DNA of 64,000 bases. Source: a virus. Numbering within the stretch: position 1 is the stretch's first letter; the number at the start of each line of letters is the position of its first letter. The notes beneath the pieces are model-generated. The model did not search any database. It was not told the origin of the DNA and worked only from the letters and a program-made list of their open reading frames with translations. The position numbers and the translations under genes are program-made. Below are positions 16,559-25,213 of this stretch, piece after piece. The stretch spans positions 1 to 64,000 of IMG/VR virus record IMGVR_UViG_3300034060_001466, one strand, 5' to 3'.

Positions 16559-16713
16559 GTTTGAATTTCAAATGTTTCTTGAACAGATTCTCCAGACTCG
16601 TCTACTAGAAATTTAACGTAACTTAAATACTCATAGAACGGTAGAGTGTACAGTTCGGTTATCGATTGATTCAGCTTCACGGCCAAGAGACGGTTTGTCT
16701 CAAATAAGTTCAT
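16543..16713 (-). CDS. small protein overlapping the gp26-like gene
   Basis: I choose the ATG at 16713, giving 56 residues (MNLFETNRLLAVKLNQSITE...). The frame is open further upstream to 16794, but that would overlap the gp26-like gene by 95 nt. With the ATG at 16713 the overlap is 14 nt, typical for coupled phage genes. The product has LPFYEYLSYVKFLVDESG and an acidic C-terminus. Its size and place next to a baseplate-hub-type gene suggest an assembly factor, but I do not recognise a family. Confidence 0.6.
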   Translation of the reverse strand: MNLFETNRLLAVKLNQSITELYTLPFYEYLSYVKFLVDESGESVQETFEIQTGLED

Positions 16714-17728
16714 TAAGTCTACCTGAAATAAGGAAAAGATCTTTGATCGTGAAGCTGTCTGACGAAAAAATTGAACTGGATAATTTTGACCCACATTTAG
16801 GACAAATTGTTCCGATTGAATTATCTCGTGAAGCTTGCATCATTTCTGAGAACTTTGTAATAAATGTAAATTTATTTAGGTTCCAGGAAAATGATTCAGA
16901 TTGAATAGATGAATATTGTTCCTGTCCAAACTTTGACCAGTCTTGAATAAGGTATGGTGCAATTTTAATAAAAGATTTATCAATTTGGCGACCAGTTAAT
17001 TTAGACTCAGCTATTCGTTTACGAAGTCTTTCAATTACACCGAGAGTCGGCATGTACAGGTAAAACGTCTCATTTAACTTCTGGGAAACTACTTCAAAGC
17101 ATCGATATTCGTCAGAATACCAAACCTCAACTTCTTCAGGAAGATCGAATAGTTGTAACATGTTGCTTCTGACCTTAACGTCATCGCTCCAAGCACCGTC
17201 TTCTGAGCAAGTTTGAGTACACGCAATTTTAGTAAATAGCTCATTTTGTCCTTCTGGAAAAGTTATTTCGTGAATTACAAAGATGATGTACAATCGGTCG
17301 ACTTCTGAAATATCTCTCCAAGTTAACCAGGATTGTCCGCCGTTTACTTTAAAACGTGTACATTTCTCAATTATAAAATTTAGTTTGTCGTCTATGTCTA
17401 AGACATCGCTATCGTCGATAGTCGACCAGTGTCGAATCTCAGAAACAGTCGCTGCTCTAACCGTTAACTCAGAGCCTTTAGCGTAGAATAGTCCACGTGA
17501 CGGTAAATTTTCTAATGGAATGTTTTTCCAAAAGTTATCATTTGCGCCAGAAATGGTCGATTGAATTGGTCCGGCTGAGATAGCTTGGCCTAAACTAGTG
17601 ACTGGTTTTTCAGATTCAATTGATTTATTGGAGTTATTAGAGTTCTTGCCGTATTTAGCGTCCTCAGATTCAAGGAATGCTTGAACTTCATCCTCTTGAT
17701 TAAGCGGACGGTCTTGTTCGTTGCCCAT
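16700..17728 (-). CDS. T4 gp26-like baseplate hub/assembly protein
   Basis: A 342-residue protein. The first 60 residues are polar and probably flexible. Then comes IPLENLPSRGLFYAKGSELTVRAATVSEIRHW, the hallmark of the T4 gp26-type baseplate family (LPSRG-FY-G-x-x-V-R). The middle carries a possible CxxxC pair (CTQTC) and the C-terminus a zinc-ribbon CPKCGSK, also seen in relatives. These proteins take part in building the central baseplate hub rather than in catalysis. The small overlapping downstream gene (16543-16713) may be a partner. Family assignment is by motif resemblance. Confidence 0.6.
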   Translation of the reverse strand: MGNEQDRPLNQEDEVQAFLESEDAKYGKNSNNSNKSIESEKPVTSLGQAISAGPIQSTISGANDNFWKNIPLENLPSRGLFYAKGSELTVRAATVSEIRHWSTIDDSDVLDIDDKLNFIIEKCTRFKVNGGQSWLTWRDISEVDRLYIIFVIHEITFPEGQNELFTKIACTQTCSEDGAWSDDVKVRSNMLQLFDLPEEVEVWYSDEYRCFEVVSQKLNETFYLYMPTLGVIERLRKRIAESKLTGRQIDKSFIKIAPYLIQDWSKFGQEQYSSIQSESFSWNLNKFTFITKFSEMMQASRDNSIGTICPKCGSKLSSSIFSSDSFTIKDLFLISGRLNELI

Positions 17729-17748
17729 AAATAAACAGTTTTTTAGAA

Positions 17749-18201
17749 TTATATCACGAAATCTAGGAAGGTTTTCGCAAGATACGATTTAGACTCATTA
17801 AGTCTATTTAAAGTTTCAGGATAAACTTCAATTACTTCCATTGTTTTTGGATCCCTAATGAAAGCTCTGATGGTTTTGTGCTTTTTATCAATTTTGAAAG
17901 CTTCAAACTTTCCGATAATATTTTCAGGTTCATGTTTCTTGTTTTTAAAAGTAGAGTTAACCTTAACTCCAGTTAATCTAGAACCCTTTTTGAATGCTTG
18001 ATTTAAAGCCTTAACATCTTGGACAAAGTCGTCTACTTCAACCTGTTGAGGTCTAGACAAATCGGATAACGGTAAAATACTAATTGCAATACCGTTTGAG
18101 AAACCGCTTCTTGATGCAACAAAATTAAAATCGCCCTTCCCATAAAAAGGAAGACCTCTCATTGCTTGCTGTCTCTGACCGAATGTTAAGATTGGCGTCA
18201 T
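17749..18201 (-). CDS. probable virion assembly protein, unknown
   Basis: A 150-residue basic protein without a recognised family. Residues 1-45 contain small turns (GLPFYGKGDFNFVASRSGFSNGIAISILPL). Residues 70-125 are Lys-rich with beta-strands (GVKVNSTFKNKKHEPENIIGKFEAFKI). Its ATG overlaps the upstream stop (TAATG), and it lies 20 nt before the gp26-like gene, suggesting a baseplate or tail context. Confidence 0.55.
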   Translation of the reverse strand: MTPILTFGQRQQAMRGLPFYGKGDFNFVASRSGFSNGIAISILPLSDLSRPQQVEVDDFVQDVKALNQAFKKGSRLTGVKVNSTFKNKKHEPENIIGKFEAFKIDKKHKTIRAFIRDPKTMEVIEVYPETLNRLNESKSYLAKTFLDFVI

Positions 18202-18530
18202 TATCTACTAAATGTTGTTGGTATACCTAATAGAACCATGTCAGCAGATACTGTTAATTTAGAAAGAGTTGCATAGAAAGTTTCTCCTGGGAGAATTCGT
18301 ACGTCTACGCCAGATCCTCCAATTCCTTGGTCAACGGTCCATACCGTAACAGTTTGTGCAGTAGTTTGAGGATTGTGAACTCCGAACCATGTATCAGTAA
18401 AGTAACCTACTCCAGTAGTTGCATCGGACGCAGTATCTCTAGTACTTTGAGTAGTAAAGACCGGCGTGTAATTTGTACTGTTATTAGCGGTTCCGTGTTT
18501 TTTTACAAGTTTTGCAACAATATTGTTCAT
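18201..18530 (-). CDS. small beta-rich virion-type protein
   Basis: A 109-residue protein rich in Thr, Val and Gly (TQSTRDTASDATTGVGYFTDTWFGVHNPQ, TVTVWTVDQGIGGSGVDVRILPGETFYATLSKLTV). This suggests a compact beta-sandwich such as a decoration or tail-surface domain. It overlaps the next gene by a TAATG junction. No family is recognised. Confidence 0.55.
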   Translation of the reverse strand: MNNIVAKLVKKHGTANNSTNYTPVFTTQSTRDTASDATTGVGYFTDTWFGVHNPQTTAQTVTVWTVDQGIGGSGVDVRILPGETFYATLSKLTVSADMVLLGIPTTFSR

Positions 18531-18545
18531 TTCATTTTAGTATTT

Positions 18546-19244
18546 TTAGCAAGCACAATTGTTTGGATCAGTGTTGCTTTTTACATATACTACCAAGCCT
18601 TTAACCTTAATACTAAAGTCTAGATTTGGATTATGTATCTCTATCTTATTTATCAGCTTAGTTGCGTTAAGAGTCTCAGGATTACTGAACTGTGAAAAGA
18701 ACTGTGAAATTGGATATGAAATAGACGAACCTGTGTAGTCCGTAATAATTATATCGCAAGATAGAGCGGCTGGCACAATGGCCTCACCGTTTTTATCAAG
18801 ACTCGGATAGTCGATGTACAAGATACAGCCACGTGCGTAATTTCTGTCATTCTGTAGTAGATAATACGCTGGGCTTGAAGAAGTTCCTGCTGGAATTGCT
18901 GTAAAGTATTCTAATGGATTTGATACAGCTGGATAATTAGTGGGAGTAGTTACGTTTGCTTGGTAAGTTGGAATTATTGAATCTAGTGAATTATCATAGA
19001 TCACTAAAGTTTCGCCAGGGTTTCCTCCACATACTTCAAAATCAATAGATTGACTTCCGTCTACTGGATATAGAAATTTCTCTAAATCACAAAAACTTGC
19101 TTCAGATTTTCCATTGTTAAAAATCTTAAAACAACGATCTAGTAATTTTAAAACCTTTTTAGTAGGATCGCCCGCGCATAGATTAGCAAATGAATTGTTA
19201 AATCTTTGGGCAATCGGATCGTCTTGAAATTTAATGTATGACAT
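18546..19244 (-). CDS. probable structural protein, unknown
   Basis: A 232-residue protein with an N-terminal helical part (QRFNNSFANLCAGDPTKKVLKLLDRCFKIF) and a beta-rich remainder containing many Pro, Asn, Tyr and Ser residues. The last residues, NNCAC, end in two Cys. Several other cysteines (CDLEKF, CGGNPG, CILYID, CDIIIT) are unusual for a phage virion protein and may indicate metal binding or disulfides. No family is recognised. Confidence 0.55.
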   Translation of the reverse strand: MSYIKFQDDPIAQRFNNSFANLCAGDPTKKVLKLLDRCFKIFNNGKSEASFCDLEKFLYPVDGSQSIDFEVCGGNPGETLVIYDNSLDSIIPTYQANVTTPTNYPAVSNPLEYFTAIPAGTSSSPAYYLLQNDRNYARGCILYIDYPSLDKNGEAIVPAALSCDIIITDYTGSSISYPISQFFSQFSNPETLNATKLINKIEIHNPNLDFSIKVKGLVVYVKSNTDPNNCAC

Positions 19245-19259
19245 TCATGGTTGACTTTT

Positions 19260-20036
19260 TTAAATAACGTCGCTAAATAATATTCCACTTTTGTGTGAAG
19301 TAAGGCCTCTGGCTATTTTATCATCGATTGACATTTGTATATCTTTATTATCTACCTGTGTTTCAGTTGGAATTTCTTCAATTTGACTTGGAGAAATCTC
19401 TACTTCATCCGTGATCACGTCTTCTTCAATTACAACCGGTTCGGTTTCGTATACTTCTTGCTCGCTAGCAGGAAAAGTCTCAATTTTTTCCAAATCCTCA
19501 AACAGATCATCCGATGGTATCTCAATTGCTTGAGTAACAGCGTCAGTAATTTGTGGATTTACAGGATCACCTACTATATCATTTACGGTATCATTTACGG
19601 TATCAGCCGGTTTAATGTAGTCAACTAGTGATTTAATGAAGCCTAATGCAACGATTGGTAGAATTGCTCCACTAACAATTGAAAGTACTCGTTTTTGGTA
19701 TATCAATTCTTCTTCAACTAGGCCAAATAATTCAATCCATCCTTGAAAATCCTTAAGGTGAACGTATGTGTAATAGGTATTTCCCATTGCCTGCATTGCA
19801 GTTAATAGAATAAAAAGAGCCCAAACAATTCCCTTATTCATCTTATCTAATGTGATAATTGATGCAAGAGAAGCTGCTGCTCCTACCTCAAATGCGATTG
19901 CTAGGCTAATTGCTAACCATGGTGGGTTAGACATACTAAAGAAATCAATAACGTGGATTGTTGAAATTACTGATACTAATAAGTATAGAGTAACAAACGT
20001 CCCAATAATAAAGATTTTTGTTGCTTTGCTTGACAT
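19260..20036 (-). CDS. four-helix integral membrane protein with acidic cytoplasmic tail
   Basis: A 258-residue protein with four predicted transmembrane helices at about residues 9-30, 38-62, 69-92 and 117-138, followed by a roughly 115-residue Glu/Asp-rich tail (repeated EEIPTETQVDNKD style). No catalytic motif is seen. Its neighbours include two other membrane-anchored small proteins, so it may belong to a lysis, membrane-remodelling or superinfection-exclusion group. It has a 1-nt overlap with the upstream gene (stop and start share position 20036). Confidence 0.6.
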   Translation of the reverse strand: MSSKATKIFIIGTFVTLYLLVSVISTIHVIDFFSMSNPPWLAISLAIAFEVGAAASLASIITLDKMNKGIVWALFILLTAMQAMGNTYYTYVHLKDFQGWIELFGLVEEELIYQKRVLSIVSGAILPIVALGFIKSLVDYIKPADTVNDTVNDIVGDPVNPQITDAVTQAIEIPSDDLFEDLEKIETFPASEQEVYETEPVVIEEDVITDEVEISPSQIEEIPTETQVDNKDIQMSIDDKIARGLTSHKSGILFSDVI

Positions 20037-20335
20037 TACTTAGAATTTCTGATTTTTTCTATTTCTAAATCGTATTGGTTCATACGATCATCAGGTCTAA
20101 CCGTTGTTCTAATAACTGAATTCCAGTCGTATAGTGTACGTTTGGACGCTTTTAAACCTTCAACCTCAATCATTTTCTTAAGATCTGAGGTATACACTGA
20201 ATCAATTCTTTGATTCATTAGCTTTTCCTGTTTTTCAACTTTTGCAATTTTACTTGAATTATTGCACTGTTGTACCATTAGGATTAACAGTAATCCAAGT
20301 ACAATTTTCTCAAAATGTAATTTAATGAATTTCAT
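20036..20335 (-). CDS. small membrane-anchored protein
   Basis: A 99-residue protein with an N-terminal hydrophobic helix (residues about 9-21, KIVLGLLLILMVQQC) followed by a charged helical region. The Cys after VQQ does not make a standard lipobox, so a transmembrane anchor is more likely than a lipoprotein. The size and layout resemble an Rz/spanin-type protein, but the sequence does not prove it. A strong late-promoter-like motif lies about 20 nt upstream. Confidence 0.55.
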   Translation of the reverse strand: MKFIKLHFEKIVLGLLLILMVQQCNNSSKIAKVEKQEKLMNQRIDSVYTSDLKKMIEVEGLKASKRTLYDWNSVIRTTVRPDDRMNQYDLEIEKIRNSK

Positions 20336-20346
20336 AAAAGTTATTT

Positions 20347-20362
20347 CTTTTAGTTATTTATT
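20347..20362 (-). promoter_or_regulatory. late-promoter-like motif AATAAATAACTAAAAG
   Basis: On the minus strand, about 20 nt upstream of the ATG at 20335, this copy shares the ATAAATAACTAAAAG core with those at 16503 and 58764. Confidence 0.65.
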
Positions 20363-20868
20363 TACTTTCCGTTAATAATTTGAAGAGCCGACTCTTGTAT
20401 TTGGCTGATGTTATTAACTAAATAGCCAATGTAAGTTATTCCGAAATAGGCGATTAGGGCAAACCCTAGGACTCTTAATAGATTTGAAAATTTGAATTTA
20501 GAATCGTATTTAATTAGAATTAAGAACGCGTAATACTCATCTGTTTTAATTCGAGTAGAGGACACATTAATTATTTCAACTAAATTATGATCGGCGAATC
20601 GACCCTGTATTTTAGAAACTGACTCAAATACTCGACTTTTCTCAAGATCAGCTAGATCACCAGTCGCTAACAGAGTTTCAGGTTCAAGATTAAGAACATA
20701 ATAGACACGTCTCAATAAGTCAGTTCTGGCATTCAAATCCTTAAAAAAGTTTTGAGTTTCCATCTTCTTTATCTGCTTTCTATAAAAGACATAATTATTA
20801 AGGTCCTTGATAATGTCCTTAGCCGAATTAAAGGCAATGACTGGATTTATAAAGTTTAATAGTTTCAT
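20362..20868 (-). CDS. membrane protein with C-terminal transmembrane helix
   Basis: A 168-residue protein. The N-terminal 120 residues are soluble and helical (DIIKDLNNYVFYRKQIKKMETQNFFKDLNARTDLL). Residues about 127-152 form a hydrophobic segment (LLRVLGFALIAYFGITYIGYLV). It starts 2 nt after the sigma-factor gene stop and is therefore probably co-transcribed with it. No family is recognised; it could be a tail-anchored regulator or a holin-like protein. Confidence 0.55.
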   Translation of the reverse strand: MKLLNFINPVIAFNSAKDIIKDLNNYVFYRKQIKKMETQNFFKDLNARTDLLRRVYYVLNLEPETLLATGDLADLEKSRVFESVSKIQGRFADHNLVEIINVSSTRIKTDEYYAFLILIKYDSKFKFSNLLRVLGFALIAYFGITYIGYLVNNISQIQESALQIINGK

Positions 20869-20870
20869 AG

Positions 20871-21497
20871 TTAAAAGTATTCAGTTAATCGGTCTACCAT
20901 TTCCGGATTTTTAGTTAAAACAGCTTCCTTTAACATTTTACGAGCTTTTCGTATTTTGGTTTTAACTGTATTTAGATTCATTGCATATTTCTCAGCAATT
21001 TCATTACCTCGCATGTGATGTAATTCCTTGTCAATTAGGATAAATTTTTCAATACAGTCAGGGAGCCCGTTTAATTCAGAAGTAGTCATGGTGTAGAGAG
21101 AGTCCATGTAAATCTCTTTTTCGAAAGTACTTACTGACTCGTCTGGTAAATTTAGAGGTTTTGCTAAATTGTCAATGCTGGTTGCGTATTGAACTTTTAA
21201 CTTATGTTGGTGGAGTAGGGCTTCGTTTTTAGCGATAGTATAGATCCACGTAGTGAACCTATAACTATCGCTGTATGAAGCAAGTCCCTTAAAGATTTTA
21301 AATAGCGTATTATGTAAAACCTCATCCGTCTCATCTGGGTCATTAAAAAACTTCCAAATGAAGTATTTTAGTTTGGGATACATTATTGAAGCTAGTCGAT
21401 TTCTGTCTCTTTCCGTGTATTTGCCAGATTTAATAAGCTCCGCAAGGCTCTGCATTTCGTCATTTAGCTGCTTGTTAATTAAGTCGTACGCGCTCAT
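20871..21497 (-). CDS. phage RNA polymerase sigma factor (gp55-like role)
   Basis: A 208-residue sigma-70-superfamily protein of the short, ECF-like architecture. Region 2 spans about residues 45-105 (DPDETDEVLHNTLFKIF, then YRFTTWIYTIAKNEAL, the DNA-melting helix). Region 4 lies at about residues 150-190 (GNEIAEKYAMNLNTVKTKIRKARKMLKE, a helix-turn-helix). It would direct host RNA polymerase to phage promoters. The most likely targets are the ATAAATAA boxes before late genes here, paralleling T4 gp55 and TATAAATA. The frame also contains a TTG one codon upstream; I use the ATG at 21497 as the start. It sits next to PhoH and the terminase. Confidence 0.8.
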   Translation of the reverse strand: MSAYDLINKQLNDEMQSLAELIKSGKYTERDRNRLASIMYPKLKYFIWKFFNDPDETDEVLHNTLFKIFKGLASYSDSYRFTTWIYTIAKNEALLHQHKLKVQYATSIDNLAKPLNLPDESVSTFEKEIYMDSLYTMTTSELNGLPDCIEKFILIDKELHHMRGNEIAEKYAMNLNTVKTKIRKARKMLKEAVLTKNPEMVDRLTEYF

Positions 21498-21509
21498 CAA
21501 GTATTTTAG

Positions 21510-22223
21510 TTAAAAGTGTTTGGGATTATTTGCTTTCCATTTCTCGTATCGATCCGTGATCTGTATTAAAATCTTATTTCGGACAATATCCTCATCTCTA
21601 AATTGGTGAATAGCCAATCCATTAATCCCATTTAATAGAGAAATAAACTCCGGTAAAGCTACTTTACTCTTTGCGATGTCATATTGGCTAACATCGCCAC
21701 AAATTAATACTTTTGAATCTTTACCCATTCGAGTAATGAAAAGCATAAGTTGTTTGAAATCAGCATTTTGTGCCTCATCCAATATCATTAAACAATTATC
21801 GAAGGTTGCTCCTCTCATATAGGCAAGAGGTCTAAATTCAATAACTCCCATGGCTTCAAGCCATCCCACATTATTCGGATCATTTAGTAATTTTACCAAA
21901 TTTGATCGATAACTTTCCATAAATGGATCAATTTTATCCTTTATTTCGCCAGGTAAAAACCCAAGCTTCTCGCCGGACTCTTGAATCGGTTTTGAAAGAA
22001 TAATCTTTTTAATTTTTCCGCCCATGTAAAGCTTTAGTGCGGCTAGGCAAGCAGTAAACGTTTTACTGGTACCAGCTGGGCCGTAGCAAAACGTAATGTC
22101 ATTCGAAATAATCTTGTCTAGATACTCTCCTTGCGAATTTTTTAAACTGATTTGACGTAAGTCTTTTTCATTTAACTCAATTTTTGTTATTTGCGGTTTT
22201 TTCCTAACTTGTCTTTCTGCCAT
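21510..22223 (-). CDS. phoH: PhoH-like P-loop ATPase
   Basis: A 237-residue PhoH-family ATPase, common in tailed phages. Walker A is GPAGTSKT at residues 48-55, Walker B LMILDEAQN near 147-155, and a third conserved block is VLICGDVSQYD. PhoH proteins are RNA/DNA-helicase-like ATPases with a poorly defined role, often linked to phosphate stress or RNA metabolism. I start at the ATG at 22223. The open frame extends to 22301, but that would overlap the upstream gene far more (98 nt instead of 20 nt). It lies 12 nt upstream of the sigma-factor start. Confidence 0.88.
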   Translation of the reverse strand: MAERQVRKKPQITKIELNEKDLRQISLKNSQGEYLDKIISNDITFCYGPAGTSKTFTACLAALKLYMGGKIKKIILSKPIQESGEKLGFLPGEIKDKIDPFMESYRSNLVKLLNDPNNVGWLEAMGVIEFRPLAYMRGATFDNCLMILDEAQNADFKQLMLFITRMGKDSKVLICGDVSQYDIAKSKVALPEFISLLNGINGLAIHQFRDEDIVRNKILIQITDRYEKWKANNPKHF

Positions 22224-22515
22224 TTGATTTTGTTTTTTTATTTGGAGACTGAATCTTGGCCAATAGAGTTTGACACTTTGAGCAAGACTCGTAGTCTTCA
22301 ATCTGTTTGTAAAAATTTAGTGCTTTAGTTAAGCAGTCTGGCCAATCTTTTTCTTGGGCAATTACATCGACCTTTTCGTCGATGATAGTTAACTCTCGAA
22401 TAAAGATTTTAGGTAGTTTACTTTCGTGAGCTTCTTGAATATGAGAAACTACTATATCGAATATTTGTTTCTTGTTTCCTTCGTAATCGAAGTTGATTAG
22501 CATGTCGTATCTCAT
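22204..22515 (-). CDS. small protein of unknown function
   Basis: A 103-residue protein with an N-terminal beta/alpha domain (MRYDMLINFDYEGNKKQIFDIVVSHI) and a short two-cysteine segment, CSKC, near residue 80. The C-terminus is basic (PNKKTKSNGRKTS). It overlaps the terminase stop by 4 nt and the PhoH start by 20 nt, so it is tightly coupled. No family is recognised. Confidence 0.55.
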   Translation of the reverse strand: MRYDMLINFDYEGNKKQIFDIVVSHIQEAHESKLPKIFIRELTIIDEKVDVIAQEKDWPDCLTKALNFYKQIEDYESCSKCQTLLAKIQSPNKKTKSNGRKTS

Positions 22516-24470
22516 CCGCCATTATTGTTATTTCCGTAAAACTGAGAGAGTAAATTACGGTATTGGTCAACCGTATTTTCATCAAACCGTTTAGTTGCTC
22601 CAGGTTTTTTTATTGCTGGAGTTGCATTTAATTCTCTAAGAGCCCCATAATCATATCCGTTTGAGGAACTAATATAGGTTTCTCCAAGAAAATCGGCGTA
22701 CACTTTTTCCAAGTAGTCTTTAGGTAATCTGTCAAGTTCTTCATTAACGAGTTCCCAGAAATTCGGAGATTCAAAGAATGCTGCAGTTGAAACGCATGTC
22801 ATTGCCAAGTCGTCATTGCCGTTTTGGCTTCTATATGTTCCATTTGAAGATTTTCCAAATGCACCAAGTTCATGAACTGTTTTAAATTCGTTAGGAAGAA
22901 TTTTATTAACTGCGGCTAGGTACTTGAAACGTTCGCAATATTTTGATTTATTCGTCTCAGTCATCTTTAAACCGGGTTTCCAGTTAGTTGAAGAGATTGT
23001 ATGTTTTGAATGTATTAATTGGCCGGGCCAAAAAAGTTCGTTCTGCTGTATTTTGTCCATTACATAATCCCCTTTATGGTCTAACTCAATTAAGAGTCTG
23101 ACTTTTTCAGGATTAAACAAGGAGTACGTTAAGTATTCCAGAACATTAGTGAATTCATTAATATCCTTTTTATTTGATCTGAACGAGGCTACTTGAACCA
23201 GTCCAAAAAAGTCGCCTTCATTTTTAATAAAGTCCTTAACTTGGTCAAGCATTCGATACGGTAGAGCAGTCAATTTAAAAATATTAATAACTGAGTAATC
23301 ACGACCTACGCCAGACGCGGTATCGACTGAGAATATGTACATATTACCGTCATTGCGGATATCATCAGGGGTTAACTTGCTAAAGTTAGGATGAACTGAG
23401 AAGCCATCTAATAGATTCATATTGTCTGGAGCTTGCGCCCATTCTGGGGTGACGTATGTCGTCCTGAACGTAAATATCTTTCTAAGATCCTTGGAAGGCA
23501 GTAATAGTTTATCCGAAGAGAAGAATTGCAGCCCGTATTCCTGATTAAAATCTTCTTCTGATCCTAGGTTGGCAATAGTCATCTGCTTCCATGCGTCGTC
23601 TCTGCCTGGAACTTGCCACCAGTCAACTCGTAGCGGAACGTAAGTATTATCCCCATTCAGTGCATCCATGTAGATTTCGTAGAAACGGTTCATTCCATTC
23701 GGAGTGGATGTTATAATAATCTTGGAATTTGAGGAGGCTGAGATCGTCGGATAGATTGCTCGATAGAAGAAGTCCAAGTAAGATGGATTAATATGGGCGA
23801 ACTCATCAATGTACAGTACGTGAATTGTAAAACCAATACCTGTATTTTTCGTAGTTGTTCTACCGATCAAACGACAGCCGTTGTCGAACTTAAGTGACAT
23901 TACGTTATTTGAAATACATCCAGGTTTTAGAAAGAACGGTAAGTTTTCAAGTACCGATTTAATTTTATCTAATACCTCTTTAGTAGTTGATGCAATATTC
24001 GCTACAGCTAATACGTTTTTATCAGTATGAAAAATTAGGTACCATGCAATAAATACACCCGACATTACAGTCTTACCGATCTGGCGACTTGCCATTAGGC
24101 AGTTAAAGCGATTATTCTTAAATGATTTAATAATCTCTTCCTGATAATCCCTTAGTGTAATTTGTTGAATTCCGTCTTCCGTCATTACTTGGGCGTATTT
24201 GGAAGCGAAATAAACTGGATCAGCTTTACACTTCTTTAATTCCTCAAGCTCTTCGGGTGTGTATTCAAAAACAATATTAGCTTTTTTCCAAACTGGATCA
24301 TTGTCCTTAAAAGGAGAGTTTCGGATTGTCTTAATATCAATTACCCCATTTTCAAAATCATCGAGTAATTGTTGTATCTTAACGGTTGTCCAAATTGCGC
24401 TATTCTCTTGATCGAGATTGGACAATTTCATTTGGGTTCTACCGCCGCTGTTTGCTATAAAATCTTTCAT
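22512..24470 (-). CDS. terL: terminase large subunit (gp17-like packaging ATPase/nuclease)
   Basis: A 652-residue large terminase, the motor that cuts concatemeric DNA and pumps it into the prohead. The ATPase domain has an adenine-motif-like LRDYQEEIIKSF near 107, Walker A ASRQIGKT at 127-134 and Walker B VLYIDEFAH at about 218-226. A coupling motif TSTPNG follows. The RNase H-like nuclease domain begins around residue 380 with FSVDTASGVGRDYSV, then LLIELDHKGDYVMD and NGNDDLAMTCV, giving the three acidic metal ligands. Length and order match T4 gp17. It overlaps the upstream gene by 4 nt, the usual small-subunit position. Confidence 0.93.
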   Translation of the reverse strand: MKDFIANSGGRTQMKLSNLDQENSAIWTTVKIQQLLDDFENGVIDIKTIRNSPFKDNDPVWKKANIVFEYTPEELEELKKCKADPVYFASKYAQVMTEDGIQQITLRDYQEEIIKSFKNNRFNCLMASRQIGKTVMSGVFIAWYLIFHTDKNVLAVANIASTTKEVLDKIKSVLENLPFFLKPGCISNNVMSLKFDNGCRLIGRTTTKNTGIGFTIHVLYIDEFAHINPSYLDFFYRAIYPTISASSNSKIIITSTPNGMNRFYEIYMDALNGDNTYVPLRVDWWQVPGRDDAWKQMTIANLGSEEDFNQEYGLQFFSSDKLLLPSKDLRKIFTFRTTYVTPEWAQAPDNMNLLDGFSVHPNFSKLTPDDIRNDGNMYIFSVDTASGVGRDYSVINIFKLTALPYRMLDQVKDFIKNEGDFFGLVQVASFRSNKKDINEFTNVLEYLTYSLFNPEKVRLLIELDHKGDYVMDKIQQNELFWPGQLIHSKHTISSTNWKPGLKMTETNKSKYCERFKYLAAVNKILPNEFKTVHELGAFGKSSNGTYRSQNGNDDLAMTCVSTAAFFESPNFWELVNEELDRLPKDYLEKVYADFLGETYISSSNGYDYGALRELNATPAIKKPGATKRFDENTVDQYRNLLSQFYGNNNNGG

Positions 24471-25210
24471 ATTAACGAATTGACGTCTCCAGAAAAGTCT
24501 TCACCATCTTCTTCCTCGATGATTACGTTAGATAATCCTCTTTCCAGCATGACTTCTGTTTTTTTCGATGGATGAGTTAGGTGTCGAGAATCTGAATCGT
24601 CATCTTCTATCTCAATTGCGTCAATTTCTTTAATTAAATTTTTTGTACCTGCGGTTATGTAATAGTCAGATGTGCTGGTAGGAAGGGCTCGACTGGTAGT
24701 TCCACCGCCGGATTCTCTCTGTTCAACATCTTGATTTACTTTCTTATACGTATCCTCTAGGAATAGCATGTAATTTGCTTGAGTTTTTACAACTGAGGTT
24801 AACTTGTCCTGTAATTGCCCAAACACCTCAAACAGTCTAGGGTGAGTGTTTCCTTGATTAATTTCTTCAGCAATTTTTTCAATTGCCATTCTGATAGTTT
24901 TTAACTGAAAGAAGATATTTTGAATACTTGAATTGTCTAGGATCTGTTTCTGCTTTACGTATTCATGTTTCTCAAGTACGCCAAGATCGACGTAGAACTT
25001 AAGCATTGAATTTGTGATATTCTTTGCCTGCTTTTCAAATTCAGAATTCATTTCAATAAAGTCTAATGGAGGAGCTGCTGCGATTTCCGCAAGCTGATCG
25101 TCTATATTATCTTCATCGTGATTTGGTCCACCTGAATAGGTGCTCAATAGAGACTCAAGCTCTCCCTTGATTTGAGCCTTCTTTTCTTTGGAGAATACTG
25201 GTCCAGCCAT
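24467..25210 (-). CDS. probable terminase small subunit
   Basis: A 247-residue protein immediately upstream of, and overlapping by 4 nt, the large terminase gene. It is mostly helical with a central helix-rich block (QNIFFQLKTIRMAIEKIAEEINQG, LFEVFGQLQDKLTSVVKTQ) and an acidic C-terminus (EEEDGEDFSGD). Size, helicity and position fit a gp16-like small terminase that recognises DNA and regulates the large subunit. No clear helix-turn-helix was seen, so the call is mainly positional. Confidence 0.45.
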   Translation of the reverse strand: MAGPVFSKEKKAQIKGELESLLSTYSGGPNHDEDNIDDQLAEIAAAPPLDFIEMNSEFEKQAKNITNSMLKFYVDLGVLEKHEYVKQKQILDNSSIQNIFFQLKTIRMAIEKIAEEINQGNTHPRLFEVFGQLQDKLTSVVKTQANYMLFLEDTYKKVNQDVEQRESGGGTTSRALPTSTSDYYITAGTKNLIKEIDAIEIEDDDSDSRHLTHPSKKTEVMLERGLSNVIIEEEDGEDFSGDVNSLI

Positions 25211-25213
25211 ACA

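Noticed and set aside
16714-16794. Longer start for the 16543 gene (83 residues)
   Set aside because: It would overlap the gp26-like gene by 95 nt; the ATG at 16713 gives a normal 14-nt overlap.
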